Below, one piece after another: positions 34,992-43,828 of a stretch of DNA of 64,000 bases. The notes under the pieces were generated by a model, which did not search any database, was not told the origin of the DNA, and was given only the letters and a program-made list of their open reading frames with translations. The stretch is taken from the NCBI GenBank assembly GCA_900696575.1, contig CAADHD010000018.1, positions 1 to 64,000 of the forward strand, read 5' to 3'. The stretch's first letter is position 1, and every line of letters begins with the position of its first letter. Made by a program: the position numbers and the translations under genes. Source of the stretch: an uncultured Bacteroidota bacterium (GTDB lineage Bacteria; Bacteroidota; Bacteroidia; AKYH767-A; OLB10).

Positions 34992-35867
34992 ATGAAATGG
35001 AAAGAAAAACTGATTGAGTCATTCCTTGTATTCAGCGGCTCAATCGGCATCCTTACAACGCTTGGCATTATAACGGTGCTGCTTTATGAGGCTGTTCAGT
35101 TTTTCAGCGAAGTTTCTATAGTTGATTTTTTAACCGATACAGAGTGGACTCCCCTCTTCGCCAATAAGCGATTCGGCATTATGGCGCTCCTGTCAGGCAC
35201 ATTGCTCACAACTTTAATTGCCATCGTCATTGCTCTGCCTTTAGGTTTAATAATAGCTATCTATCTTAGCGAATATGCCGACAGCAGGCTAAGGGCATAC
35301 ATAAAACCCTTGCTCGAAGTGCTGGCATCTATACCAACCGTTGTTTATGGTTTTTTTGCTCTTACCGTAGTAACTCCGTTTCTGCAGAAGTTTATCCCCG
35401 AACTGGCCGGATTTAATGCACTTTCGCCAGGCATTGTAATGGGGGTGATGATTATTCCATTAATCTCTTCCTTAAGCGAAGATGCTCTTTATGCAGTTCC
35501 GCGGTCGCTGCGCGAAGGAGCTTATGCGCTGGGCTCTTCAAAACTACAAACGTCATTCCGGGTGGTATTACCTGCTGCTTCGTCTGGCGTGGTAGTATCG
35601 GTTATTCTGGCTATTTCAAGAGCTCTTGGCGAAACTATGATTGTAGCAATAGCAGCCGGACAGCAGCCGCGCTTAACGTTTAATCCGCTTGTGCCTATCG
35701 AAACAGTTACTACTTATATCGTTCAGGTAAGCCTGGGCGATGTGCCCCAGAATTCATTGGAATATAAAACCATTTTTGCCGCAGGCCTCAGTTTATTCGT
35801 ATTTACTTTTATATTAAACAACATCAGTTATTTCATTAAAAAGAAATACACGCAGAAATATGAATAA
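34992..35867 (+). CDS. pstC: Phosphate ABC transporter permease PstC
   Basis: 291 aa, about six transmembrane spans with a long first periplasmic loop. The permease signature is 'REGAYALGSSKLQTSFRVVLPAASSGVV' region with 'ISRALGETMIVAIAAG', the conserved Gly-Glu-Thr that couples to the ATPase and forms the phosphate path; also 'GLIIAIYLSEYAD'. It pairs with PstA to form the channel. The 3' end overlaps pstA by 8 nt. It is the first gene of pstC-pstA-pstB-phoU, separated from pstS by a minus-strand insertion-like block. Confidence 0.95.
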   Translation: MKWKEKLIESFLVFSGSIGILTTLGIITVLLYEAVQFFSEVSIVDFLTDTEWTPLFANKRFGIMALLSGTLLTTLIAIVIALPLGLIIAIYLSEYADSRLRAYIKPLLEVLASIPTVVYGFFALTVVTPFLQKFIPELAGFNALSPGIVMGVMIIPLISSLSEDALYAVPRSLREGAYALGSSKLQTSFRVVLPAASSGVVVSVILAISRALGETMIVAIAAGQQPRLTFNPLVPIETVTTYIVQVSLGDVPQNSLEYKTIFAAGLSLFVFTFILNNISYFIKKKYTQKYE

Positions 35868-36717
35868 CGAGCAGAAAAAAAACCTGAAGAACAATCTCTT
35901 CAAAGCAATGGCTATTTCTGCCACGCTGTTTGGGTTGTTTATTCTGGCTGTACTCCTTATTTCTATTGTTATTGACGGGTTTGGCAGATTAAGCATGAGC
36001 TTTTTTACTGATCTGCCATCACGCAAAGCCGATCAAGCAGGAATTTATACCGCATGGACAGGCACCCTGTGGATTATGATAGTAACCGCGCTTTTTGCTT
36101 TGCCGGTAGGAATAGCTGCCGGTATTTACCTGCAGGAATACGGACGAAAAAACAAGTTTGCTTCATTTGTTGACATCAATATATCTAATCTGGCCGGAGT
36201 TCCTTCCATTATTTACGGTTTGCTGGGTCTTGAGTTTTTTGTGCGCTGGTGCGGTTTGGGTCAAAGCATCCTTTCAGGCAGTCTTACTTTGGCATTACTC
36301 ATTTTGCCAATCATCATTGTAAGCACCCGTGAAGCGCTTAAAGCCGTTCCCGATACTATTCGGGAAGCCTCTTATGCCCTTGGTGCTTCCCAGTGGCAAA
36401 CCATACAACATCAGGTGTTGCCGGCTGCTTCGGGTGGAATAATGACCGGTGTTATTTTATCGCTCTCCCGCGCTGTAGGCGAAACCGCCCCTCTGATTGT
36501 GGTGGGCGCTTTAACATACGTTCCGTTTGCCCCATCAAACTGGAACGACTCATTTACCGTATTGCCAATTCAGATTTTTAACTGGGCATCACGTCCTCAA
36601 CAGGATTTTTTGGTGAATGCCGCTGCCGGAATTATTGTTTTGCTTGTAATCACTTTCCTGATGAACGGAACAGCCATCTATCTTCGCAACCGGTGGCAGA
36701 AAAAAATAAAATGGTAA
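35860..36717 (+). CDS. pstA: Phosphate ABC transporter permease PstA
   Basis: 285 aa, six membrane spans. Motifs: 'GIAAGIYLQEYGRKNKFA', 'NLAGVPSIIYGLLGLEFF', 'REASYALGASQWQTIQHQVLP' region and 'LSRAVGETAPLIVVGALTY'. It overlaps pstC by 8 nt and abuts pstB with no spacer (TAA then ATG), so the stoichiometric partners are translationally coupled. Complete and of normal length. Confidence 0.95.
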   Translation: MNNEQKKNLKNNLFKAMAISATLFGLFILAVLLISIVIDGFGRLSMSFFTDLPSRKADQAGIYTAWTGTLWIMIVTALFALPVGIAAGIYLQEYGRKNKFASFVDINISNLAGVPSIIYGLLGLEFFVRWCGLGQSILSGSLTLALLILPIIIVSTREALKAVPDTIREASYALGASQWQTIQHQVLPAASGGIMTGVILSLSRAVGETAPLIVVGALTYVPFAPSNWNDSFTVLPIQIFNWASRPQQDFLVNAAAGIIVLLVITFLMNGTAIYLRNRWQKKIKW

Positions 36718-37482
36718 ATGATGTTAACCCGATATAAAATAGAAACACGCGATTTGCACCTGTACTATGGCGACTTTCATGCGCTGAAAGGAATCAATAT
36801 TCACATGGAAGCTAATACGGTAACGGCCCTGATAGGCCCCAGCGGCTGCGGCAAATCTACTTACCTGCGCACCCTTAACCGCATGAACGACCTTATTGAA
36901 GGGGTAAGAATTACAGGTACCACACTGATTGACGGCAAAAACATTTACTCGCGCGATATAAAAATTGATGAGTTGCGTAAAAAAGTCGGCATGGTGTTTC
37001 AGAAACCGAATCCTTTTCCCAAGAGCATTTTCGAAAATGTAGCTTATGGCTTGCGGGTAAATGGAATCAATCATAAAAAGTTTATCGAAGAGCGGGTTGA
37101 AAGGTGTCTTCATCAGGCTGCTTTGTGGGATGAAGTGAAGGATAAGCTTCGTAAATCAGCTTTGAGTTTATCGGGAGGGCAACAACAACGGCTTTGTATT
37201 GCCCGGGCCTTAGCCATTGAGCCTTCTGTAGTGCTGATGGATGAACCGGCCTCGGCTCTTGATCCGATTTCAACCGCTAAAATTGAAGAACTTATTTACG
37301 AACTCAAAAAAAACTACACCATCATCATTGTTACTCATAACATGCAGCAGGCAGGAAGAGTAAGCGACAAAACCGGATTTTTCTACCTGGGTGAGTTAAT
37401 AGAATTTGATGATACCAAAAAAATATTCACTAATCCTGCCGAAATTCGTACTCAGAATTATATCACCGGCCGTTTCGGCTGA
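36718..37482 (+). CDS. pstB: Phosphate ABC transporter ATP-binding protein PstB
   Basis: 254 aa. Walker A GPSGCGKS at 40-47 with the PstB-specific '[11 protein letters not shown]' after it, '[20 protein letters not shown]' Q-loop region, signature '[16 protein letters not shown]', Walker B '[14 protein letters not shown]', and the His switch '[13 protein letters not shown]'. Energises phosphate import by PstCA. Two ATGs stand in tandem (36718 and 36721); the first directly follows the pstA stop. Confidence 0.96.
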   Translation: MMLTRYKIETRDLHLYYGDFHALKGINIHMEANTVTALIGPSGCGKSTYLRTLNRMNDLIEGVRITGTTLIDGKNIYSRDIKIDELRKKVGMVFQKPNPFPKSIFENVAYGLRVNGINHKKFIEERVERCLHQAALWDEVKDKLRKSALSLSGGQQQRLCIARALAIEPSVVLMDEPASALDPISTAKIEELIYELKKNYTIIIVTHNMQQAGRVSDKTGFFYLGELIEFDDTKKIFTNPAEIRTQNYITGRFG

Positions 37483-37499
37483 TTTTAAACGCTAGCAAA

Positions 37500-38165
37500 A
37501 TGACACATCTCGATACCGAATTAAAAGCGCTGAAGGAAGATATGCATGAAATGTTCAGGCTTGTCCTCTCACAGCTTGAAAAATCAAAAACCGCATTAAT
37601 CAGTCTTGATAAAGATCTGGCGCGCGAAGTCATTGTGAACGAAAAGCGGGTCAACTCATTTGAATTGAAACTTGACCGCGATTGTGAAAACATTATTGCG
37701 CTTTTTAATCCCGTAGCGGTTGACCTGCGCTTTGTGCTGGCATCGCTAAAAATAAACTCCAACCTCGAACGCATTGGCGATATTGCCGATGGTATTGCCA
37801 AGTTTGCGCTTAGCATTAAGCTTATGCCCGAAAAAGAGTTGCTTGAAAAAACCCGTCTGGTCGAAATGTTTGATGTGTCGCTCGAAATGATGCGCGATGT
37901 AATGGCTGCTTATGAAAACGAAGATACCAAATTAGCACGCAGCGTATTTAAGATGGATGATGTGCTTGACGAAATAAACCTGAATGCCAGCACATCCGTG
38001 GCCGAGTTTATTAAGTCCCATCAGGACCGTATTAACCAGAGCCTTTATGCACTTTCTACCATCCGTAAATTGGAGCGCGTAGGCGACCAGTGTAAAAACA
38101 TTGCCGAAGAAATTATTTTTTATATTGAAGCTAAAGTATTGAAGCACAGCAAAAAATTAAACTGA
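37500..38165 (+). CDS. phoU: Phosphate signalling/transport regulator PhoU
   Basis: 221 aa, two three-helix PhoU repeats. Hallmark metal-binding and contact sequences: 'LEKSKTALISLDKDLAREV', 'LFNPVAVDLRFVLASLKINSNLERIGDIADGIAK' region with the E-R-x-G-D motif, and the second-repeat 'TIRKLERVGDQCKNIAEEI'. It mediates inhibition of PhoR/PhoB signalling when phosphate is plentiful. It is 17 bp after pstB and closes the operon; its last 9 nt overlap the convergent HAD gene. No phoR/phoB genes are in the window. Confidence 0.94.
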   Translation: MTHLDTELKALKEDMHEMFRLVLSQLEKSKTALISLDKDLAREVIVNEKRVNSFELKLDRDCENIIALFNPVAVDLRFVLASLKINSNLERIGDIADGIAKFALSIKLMPEKELLEKTRLVEMFDVSLEMMRDVMAAYENEDTKLARSVFKMDDVLDEINLNASTSVAEFIKSHQDRINQSLYALSTIRKLERVGDQCKNIAEEIIFYIEAKVLKHSKKLN

Positions 38166-38801
38166 TTGCTGTTGCCCTTCAAGCCATTCAGGAAGAAATT
38201 TTTCCAGAACCGTTTTAGTTAAATCCAGATGCAGGGCTGTTAATCCTGCCCGCCAGGCTCCTTCCACATGCTGAATGCTGTCGTCAATAAATACAGTTTC
38301 TTCATAACTCAGATTATTTTCGCTCATCACCTTGTTAAAAATTTCCGCATCGGGTTTGCGCATGCCTACCTGAAAACTCAGGTAAATCTTTTCAAAAATT
38401 TTTTCGAGGCATCGCTCTCCGAACCGAACACTGAGTTTGGCAGTAAAATAGCGGGTATGGATACTGTTGGTGTTGCTGAGCAGAAATAAGCGATACTTTT
38501 TCTTCAGCTCATGCAGAAAATCCATTCTGGCCTGCGGAATACTGTTCACCATACTGTTCCATGCTGTATCTATCTGATCATCGGTTATTCCTTCAGGAAG
38601 GTATTTTCTTAGTTTATCCCGGAATTGCTCATCGGTTATGCTGCCTTTTTCAAAATCATCAAAAAAAACGGCTTGTTCTTTTTTTGAATAAAGATTTTCA
38701 AACTTTTCCGCCCCTGACTTTCGGAACGATTCAGCCACCCGGTGATAATCCACATCAATTATTACCCCGCCAAAATCGAGGATTATGTTTTTCACTTTCA
38801 T
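38157..38801 (-). CDS. HAD-IA family hydrolase, YihX-like
   Basis: 214 aa from ATG 38801 ('MKVKNIILDFGGVIIDVDY'); the frame is open to 38864 but those residues look untranslated. HAD motif I nucleophile Asp9 in LDFGGVIID, cap region 'FEKGSITDEQFRDKLRKYL', motif II 'LFLLSNTNSIHTRYF', motif III 'VGMRKPDAEIFNKVM' and motif IV 'VFIDDSIQHVEGAWRAG'. Overall it matches E. coli YihX, an alpha-D-glucose-1-phosphate phosphatase, closely enough to suggest sugar-phosphate dephosphorylation. The usual second Asp of motif I is Gly, as in this subgroup. Convergent with phoU (9-nt overlap). Confidence 0.85.
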   Translation of the reverse strand: MKVKNIILDFGGVIIDVDYHRVAESFRKSGAEKFENLYSKKEQAVFFDDFEKGSITDEQFRDKLRKYLPEGITDDQIDTAWNSMVNSIPQARMDFLHELKKKYRLFLLSNTNSIHTRYFTAKLSVRFGERCLEKIFEKIYLSFQVGMRKPDAEIFNKVMSENNLSYEETVFIDDSIQHVEGAWRAGLTALHLDLTKTVLEKFLPEWLEGQQQSV

Positions 38802-38925
38802 AAAAAAGGTGCGCAAATAAATGGAAGAAAGAAAACAGAAAAGCATATAAGTTCTAAAACACATTTATCCGGTAATGTAAAATCATTTTTCTCTTTAGTT
38901 TAAACAGGTTCCTATCTTTCGCCTC

Positions 38926-39915
38926 ATGATTAACCACTGGCTTGGCTTTACCGTCTGTCTTGTAGTAGTGCTGCTGGCCGGCAGCCGGCTTCCGTACTAT
39001 GGAGATATGCTTGCAGAAAAAACCGGCCTCAGCCGGGCCTTCATCGGCCTGTTTCTGATGTCAGTTGTTACTTCCATCCCCGAAGTAATGGTGGGATTCA
39101 GCGCAGCAGTAATTGTTAAGTCAGCCAATCTGGCTGTGGGCGATATTCTCGGAAGCTGTGCTTTTAATTTATGCTTGCTTCCGCTTATGGAAATGCTTTC
39201 AAAATCTTCTAAACCATTGCTGACACGGGTTTCCAATACACACATGCTGGCTGCTTCGCTTAGTATTGTATTGCTGGCTTTAACCGGAGCCGGTATTTTT
39301 ATATCGGGCAGTATTATGATTCTCCCGTTTATAGGGCTGAACAGCGTTCTTTTTGCATTGATTTACTTTCTGTCCCTGCGGATGATTTACCGGCAGCAGT
39401 CGGTTCATTCTGTCCCCGTTCGTAAAAATCAACAAACATCTGTACTTACAGTCAGGCAAATACTCATCCGATATTTTCTGTTCGCACTGATTACGGTAGC
39501 TGCCGCCCTGATGCTTCCTTATTTTGCAGAAACTATTGCCGTTGAAACAGGCTTAAGTTCTACTTTTGTTGGAACTATTTTTCTGGCCATCTCTACTTCA
39601 TTGCCCGAAGTGATTGTTTCTATAGCAGCAGTACGCATGAACTCCGTTGACCTGGCTGTTGGAAACATTCTGGGCAGCAACATCTTCAACATTTTTATTC
39701 TGTTTCTTGACGATGTTTTTTATTCCAAAGGCTCTCTTCTGGCCGATGCTTCTGATACAAATCTGATTACAGTATTTGCAACCATCATTATGTCGGCTGT
39801 TATCATTGTAGGTATAACATTCCGAACCCAAACCAAGCGTTACCTGCTTGCCTGGGAATCTGTTCTAATCATTATTCTTTATCTGTTAAACATGTTCCTC
39901 CTCCTGCACCAATAG
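38926..39915 (+). CDS. CaCA-family sodium/calcium exchanger-like protein
   Basis: 329 aa with ten predicted membrane helices in two inverted halves. The alpha-repeats are visible: 'FIGLFLMSVVTSIPEVMVGF' then 'NLAVGDILGSCAFNLCLLP' in the first half, and 'FVGTIFLAISTSLPEVIVSI' then 'DLAVGNILGSNIFNIFILF' in the second. The conserved Glu of SxPE and the Ser/Asn of GSN coordinate Ca2+ and Na+ in this family; the first repeat has Gly-Ser-Cys instead of Gly-Ser-Asn. The ATG lies 5 nt after TATCTTTC (38913-38920), one mismatch from the -7 consensus. Confidence 0.88.
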   Translation: MINHWLGFTVCLVVVLLAGSRLPYYGDMLAEKTGLSRAFIGLFLMSVVTSIPEVMVGFSAAVIVKSANLAVGDILGSCAFNLCLLPLMEMLSKSSKPLLTRVSNTHMLAASLSIVLLALTGAGIFISGSIMILPFIGLNSVLFALIYFLSLRMIYRQQSVHSVPVRKNQQTSVLTVRQILIRYFLFALITVAAALMLPYFAETIAVETGLSSTFVGTIFLAISTSLPEVIVSIAAVRMNSVDLAVGNILGSNIFNIFILFLDDVFYSKGSLLADASDTNLITVFATIIMSAVIIVGITFRTQTKRYLLAWESVLIIILYLLNMFLLLHQ

Positions 39916-39970
39916 CAATGCACCTGCTTCCTGCTTGCGTTTCACTATCTCTTAGCTGCCAACTACATCC

Positions 39971-39978
39971 TATCTTTG
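39971..39978 (+). promoter_or_regulatory. -7 element of mnmG, 4 nt from the start codon
   Basis: TATCTTTG (8/8 to TAnnTTTG) followed by CCCC and the GTG start of mnmG. The same 12-mer, TATCTTTGCCCC, stands in the same position in front of purL at 44743. Confidence 0.58.
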
Positions 39979-39982
39979 CCCC

Positions 39983-41851
39983 GTGGTTCAGTATGATGTT
40001 ATTGCAGTTGGAGCCGGTCATGCCGGCTGCGAGGCCGCTGCTGCAGCCGCTCGCCTTGGCTCTAAAGTTCTTGTTGTAACCATGAACATGCAAACCATCG
40101 GTCAGATGAGTTGTAACCCGGCCATGGGGGGCATAGCTAAAGGCCAGATAATCAGGGAAATAGATGCGCTTGGGGGCCTCTCAGGAATCATTACCGATAA
40201 AACTGCCATCCAGTTCCGGATGTTGAATCGTTCTAAAGGTCCGGCTATGTGGAGCCCCCGTTCGCAAAACGACCGATGGCGATTTGCTGAAGAATGGCGA
40301 TTGGCATTGGAGCGCATTCAAAACATTAACTTTTACCAGGATATGGTCTCCTCCATTATAGTTGAAGGAAACAAAGCAACCGGAATTATTACCGCAACGG
40401 GCGAAACCTTTAAAGCCAAAGCTGTGGTATTGACTAACGGCACTTTTCTTAACGGACTTATACATATTGGCGAAAAACACTTTGGTGGCGGCCGTGCCGG
40501 AGAAAAAGCAGCAACCGGAATTACAGCTTCATTAAATGCTCTTGGCTTCCGTTCCGGACGAATGAAAACCGGCACTCCTCCCCGAATTGACGGAAGAACC
40601 ATTGACTATTCAAAAATGGAAGAACAGAAAGGCGATGTAAATCCAGGCAAGTTTTCATTCAGCGATGAAACCCGGCCGGTTGAAAACCAAATGAGTTGTT
40701 TTATAACCTATACCAACTCTCGGGTTCATGATGCTTTGCGCGAAGGTTTCGGCCGTTCTCCAATGTTTAATGGTGCTATTGAAGGCACAGGGCCACGATA
40801 TTGCCCCTCCATCGAAGATAAAATTATCCGTTTTTCAGAGCGTGAGCGTCATCAGCTTTTTGTTGAGCCGGAAGGAAGACAAACCATCGAAATTTACCTT
40901 AATGGCTTTTCTACTTCGCTTCCTATCGAAGTTCAGCAGAAAGCCCTTAACCTGATTCCTGGACTTGAAAAAGCTAAAATTTTCCGGCCGGGATATGCCA
41001 TCGAATACGATTACTTCCCCCCCGACCAACTTCATCATACACTTGAAACAAAACTGATTGAGAATCTCTACTTTGCCGGCCAGATTAACGGAACAACCGG
41101 CTATGAAGAAGCCGCTTGCCAGGGTCTGTTGGCAGGCATAAATGCACATTTGAAAATTAACGAAAGAGAGCCTTTTATTCTTAAAAGGCACGAAGCTTAC
41201 ATTGGTGTGCTGATTGACGACTTGATTACAAAAGGAACAGAAGAGCCCTACCGCATGTTCACTTCCAGGGCCGAACACAGGTCTTTGCTTAGGCAAGATA
41301 ATGCCGACATTCGTCTTACGCCCCTTGGTTTTAAAATGGGACTTGCCTCTGAAGAACGTTACAATAAAGCCCTGCGAAAACAGGAACAGGCAGCACTTTT
41401 AACAGAGTTCATGAAGGAGGTAAACATTACCCCCGAAGAAGCCAACCCAATGCTCGTTTCACGTGAAACCGATGCCCTTTCAGTAAAAACAAAACTTCAC
41501 AACTTATTACTCAGACCTCAGGTTTTTATGGATAACCTTGTCTCTGTTTCAGAACCACTTAGCGCTTTTCTTAGCGATAATTGTATATCCAATGATGTTA
41601 TTGAAGAGGCTACCATAAACATCAAGTACAACCATTACATTGAAAAAGAAAAGGAGTTTGCCGAACGTCTCAATCGCTTCGAAGACATTATCCTCCATAC
41701 CGATTTTAACTACCATGACCTGCCTTCTTTAAGCTATGAAGCAAGGCAGAAGCTCACTAACATTAAACCCCGTACTATTGGCCAGGCTTCGCGCATCAGC
41801 GGAGTTTCTCCTGCCGATATTTCTGTGCTCCTCGTTTATGTCGGTAAATAA
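39983..41851 (+). CDS. mnmG: tRNA uridine-5-carboxymethylaminomethyl modification enzyme MnmG (GidA)
   Basis: 622 aa, normal length. FAD- and NADH-dependent partner of MnmE that modifies the wobble uridine (cmnm5U34). FAD motif 'VIAVGAGHAGCEAAAAAARLG' region at the N-terminus, 'MSCNPAMGGIAKGQIIREIDAL' region, 'KTGTPPRIDGRTIDYS', and the C-terminal helical MnmE/tRNA-binding part ending 'SRISGVSPADISVLLVY'. The start is GTG, placed 4 nt after TATCTTTG; no in-frame ATG gives the proper N-terminus. A parS-like palindrome is embedded at 41455-41470, coding Val-Ser-Arg-Glu-Thr. The methyltransferase gene overlaps its end by 14 nt. In many bacteria gidA neighbours oriC. Confidence 0.97.
   Translation: MVQYDVIAVGAGHAGCEAAAAAARLGSKVLVVTMNMQTIGQMSCNPAMGGIAKGQIIREIDALGGLSGIITDKTAIQFRMLNRSKGPAMWSPRSQNDRWRFAEEWRLALERIQNINFYQDMVSSIIVEGNKATGIITATGETFKAKAVVLTNGTFLNGLIHIGEKHFGGGRAGEKAATGITASLNALGFRSGRMKTGTPPRIDGRTIDYSKMEEQKGDVNPGKFSFSDETRPVENQMSCFITYTNSRVHDALREGFGRSPMFNGAIEGTGPRYCPSIEDKIIRFSERERHQLFVEPEGRQTIEIYLNGFSTSLPIEVQQKALNLIPGLEKAKIFRPGYAIEYDYFPPDQLHHTLETKLIENLYFAGQINGTTGYEEAACQGLLAGINAHLKINEREPFILKRHEAYIGVLIDDLITKGTEEPYRMFTSRAEHRSLLRQDNADIRLTPLGFKMGLASEERYNKALRKQEQAALLTEFMKEVNITPEEANPMLVSRETDALSVKTKLHNLLLRPQVFMDNLVSVSEPLSAFLSDNCISNDVIEEATINIKYNHYIEKEKEFAERLNRFEDIILHTDFNYHDLPSLSYEARQKLTNIKPRTIGQASRISGVSPADISVLLVYVGK
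41455..41470. other. parS-like ParB-binding site 1 (within mnmG)
   Basis: The 14-bp perfect palindrome GTTTCACGTGAAAC (41456-41469), flanked by C on both sides, matches the 16-bp bacterial parS consensus TGTTTCACGTGAAACA at 14 of 16 positions. It is coding sequence in mnmG. It lies 399 bp before site 2. Confidence 0.7.
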
Positions 41852-42776
41852 TGCGTTTCACGTGAAACAGGCGCAGGAATCTCTTTCTGCTTGCCCGGTT
41901 TGTAATGCTTCTCTAAACGCCTTTATCTCTGCCAAAGACTTTACCGTTTCACATGAAACATTCGGCATTATGAAGTGTACAGACTGCTCTCTTCTTATTA
42001 CCAATCCAAGACCCGACATTAATTCCATCGGCAAATACTACCAAAGCGAAGATTACATCTCACACTCCGCCACTTCAAAAGGGTTGATTAATAAACTTTA
42101 CAAAACAGCCAAATCATTCAGCATTAACAATAAATGCAGATTGGTTTTAAAAATCTCAGGCAAAAAGACCGGACAAATACTTGACTACGGCTGCGGGCGT
42201 GGCGATTTTATTCTTTCCATGAAACAGAAAGGCTGGGTTATTAATGGGGCAGAGCCTGATGAAAAAGCTGCACAAGCCGCAAGCCTGCAATGCAGCATAA
42301 AAATTATTTCGCCCGATGATGTTTTCTCCTTGCCCGACTCATCCTTTGATGTTATTACCCTCTGGCATGTTCTTGAACATGTTCACCGGCTTAACGAAAC
42401 CGTTGCCAAACTAAGAACGCTACTTAAGCCTGATGGCATTCTCATTATTGCCGTTCCCAATTACGAAAGTTTTGATGCCCGATTCTATAAAGAACATTGG
42501 GCTGCGTTTGATGTTCCCCGCCATCTTTATCATTTCAGCCATAAAGCCATGAATGCTATGCTCAAGCAACACCATTTAAATTGCTTTGTGGTAAAACCTA
42601 TGGTACTCGATGCATTTTATGTATCCATGCTCAGCGAGAAATACCGCCACTCTGCTTTGGGGATAATAAAAGGCTTTTTAATTGGCTTGTTATCTGATAT
42701 TCAAGCAATTACAAGTGGCAATTGGTCCAGTTTGATTTATGTTTGCCATTCCGGAAATCATCATCATAATTCATGA
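41838..42776 (+). CDS. Class I SAM-dependent methyltransferase with N-terminal zinc-binding segment
   Basis: 312 aa from ATG 41838 ('MSVNNAFHVKQ'), overlapping mnmG by 14 nt; the frame is open upstream inside mnmG but that would be overprinted. An N-terminal Cys4-type segment ('CPVCN', 'CTDC', about residues 19-50) is followed by a Methyltransf_11/23 core: SAM motif 'ILDYGCGRGDFILSM', acidic motif 'INGAEPDEKAAQ', 'FDVITLWHVLEHVHRLNET' and 'LLKPDGILIIAVPNYES'. This zinc plus methyltransferase layout is common in polysaccharide or glycolipid gene neighbourhoods. It is coupled by 4 nt to the DUF354 gene. Two parS-like sites lie in its first 41 codons. The substrate is unknown. Confidence 0.83.
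   Translation: MSVNNAFHVKQAQESLSACPVCNASLNAFISAKDFTVSHETFGIMKCTDCSLLITNPRPDINSIGKYYQSEDYISHSATSKGLINKLYKTAKSFSINNKCRLVLKISGKKTGQILDYGCGRGDFILSMKQKGWVINGAEPDEKAAQAASLQCSIKIISPDDVFSLPDSSFDVITLWHVLEHVHRLNETVAKLRTLLKPDGILIIAVPNYESFDARFYKEHWAAFDVPRHLYHFSHKAMNAMLKQHHLNCFVVKPMVLDAFYVSMLSEKYRHSALGIIKGFLIGLLSDIQAITSGNWSSLIYVCHSGNHHHNS
41854..41869. other. parS-like ParB-binding site 2 (start of methyltransferase gene)
   Basis: CGTTTCACGTGAAACA matches the parS consensus TGTTTCACGTGAAACA at 15 of 16 positions and contains the full 14-bp palindrome. It begins 3 nt after the mnmG stop codon, inside codons 6-11 of the methyltransferase gene. Confidence 0.8.
41945..41960. other. parS-like ParB-binding site 3 (degenerate)
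   Basis: CGTTTCACATGAAACA, 14 of 16 to the parS consensus; the central CG is changed to CA, which breaks perfect symmetry and could weaken ParB binding. It is 91 bp after site 2. Confidence 0.55.
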
Positions 42777-43828
42777 GCCGACCGCATAAAATCCTCTTTT
42801 ATCTCGGCCATCCGGCTCATTATCATTTTTTCAGCCGTGTATTCAAAACGCTCAACCCTGAGCAATACACCATCGTCATTAAAACCAAAGATGTTCTCGA
42901 GCAATTACTCCGCGAAAACAACTTACCCTATGTCAACATTGATGCAGAAGCCATGGGAGCTGGCCGCAGCTTTTTACGCATGCTTGCCGACCTGCTTAAC
43001 CGTTCTTATCAAATCGGCAAACTGGCACGTAAACATCGTGCCACCCTGTTAGTCGCCAGTGCTGTTGAAGTGGCAGTAATCGGGAAGATATTCCGCATCC
43101 CTTCCTATGTTTTTTTTGAAGACGACTTCGAAAAAATAAAACCCTTTGCAAAAATTGCCGGCCCGCTGGCCAGCCATCTTGTTTGCCCCGATTGCTGCAG
43201 TGCATGGAAATGGAATCATAAAAAAATCGGTTATAACGGATATCATGAACTGGCCTATTTGCATCCCGATCATTTTACACCTGATGAAAGCATTGCTTAC
43301 CGCGTTCTCAAAAAAGGAAAAAAGAATTTCCTGCTCCGCTTTTCGCAATTAGGAGCCTATCACGATAAGGGCATCTCTGGGCTTACCGATGATAAAGCCA
43401 ATCTGCTTGTCAGCATGCTCAGTCCTCATGGACGGGTTATGATTACCTCTGAGCGCCCCCTGCCGCCATCGCTCGAACCTTACCGCATCCAAATCAAAGC
43501 ATCCGATATTCACCACGTGCTTGCTTTTGCCGATATTTATATTGGCGACAGCCAAACCATGACTGCCGAAGCAGCCGTACTCGGAACTCCGGCCTTACGT
43601 TATAACGATTTTGTAAGAGAGTTGAGCTATCTCGAAGAACTGGAATTTCGTTATGATCTTACTTATGGTTTCAAAACTACCGATTTTGACGGCCTCCTTA
43701 ACAAAGCCCGCCAGCTCCTCACCATGCCCGATATAAAAAATACCTGGTCTGTAAAACGAAATAAAATGCTCACCGAAAAAATCAATGTGGCAGCATTTTT
43801 TACAGAAGTGCTTACAAAAACAAAATAA
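42773..43828 (+). CDS. DUF354 domain-containing protein (GT-B glycosyltransferase-like)
   Basis: 351 aa. Begins 'KILFYLGHPAHYHFFSRVF', the DUF354 N-terminal motif, with 'IKTKDVLEQLLRENNLPYV', and ends with a C-terminal nucleotide-sugar-like region 'HVLAFADIYIGDSQTMTAEAA' followed by 'LGTPALRYNDF'. The S-x-T-x-x-x-E-A-A-x-x-G-x-P pattern is shared with MurG/WecB-type GT-B folds. Proteins of this family occur in capsule and lipopolysaccharide loci of archaea and bacteria. Translationally coupled to the methyltransferase (ATGA overlap), so the pair probably acts on the same glycan or glycolipid; no other surface-polysaccharide genes are adjacent. Confidence 0.78.
   Translation: MSRPHKILFYLGHPAHYHFFSRVFKTLNPEQYTIVIKTKDVLEQLLRENNLPYVNIDAEAMGAGRSFLRMLADLLNRSYQIGKLARKHRATLLVASAVEVAVIGKIFRIPSYVFFEDDFEKIKPFAKIAGPLASHLVCPDCCSAWKWNHKKIGYNGYHELAYLHPDHFTPDESIAYRVLKKGKKNFLLRFSQLGAYHDKGISGLTDDKANLLVSMLSPHGRVMITSERPLPPSLEPYRIQIKASDIHHVLAFADIYIGDSQTMTAEAAVLGTPALRYNDFVRELSYLEELEFRYDLTYGFKTTDFDGLLNKARQLLTMPDIKNTWSVKRNKMLTEKINVAAFFTEVLTKTK

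Noticed and set aside
41736-41837. Longer start for the methyltransferase inside mnmG
   Set aside because: The extra 34 residues overprint the conserved MnmG C-terminus; family homology begins after ATG 41838.
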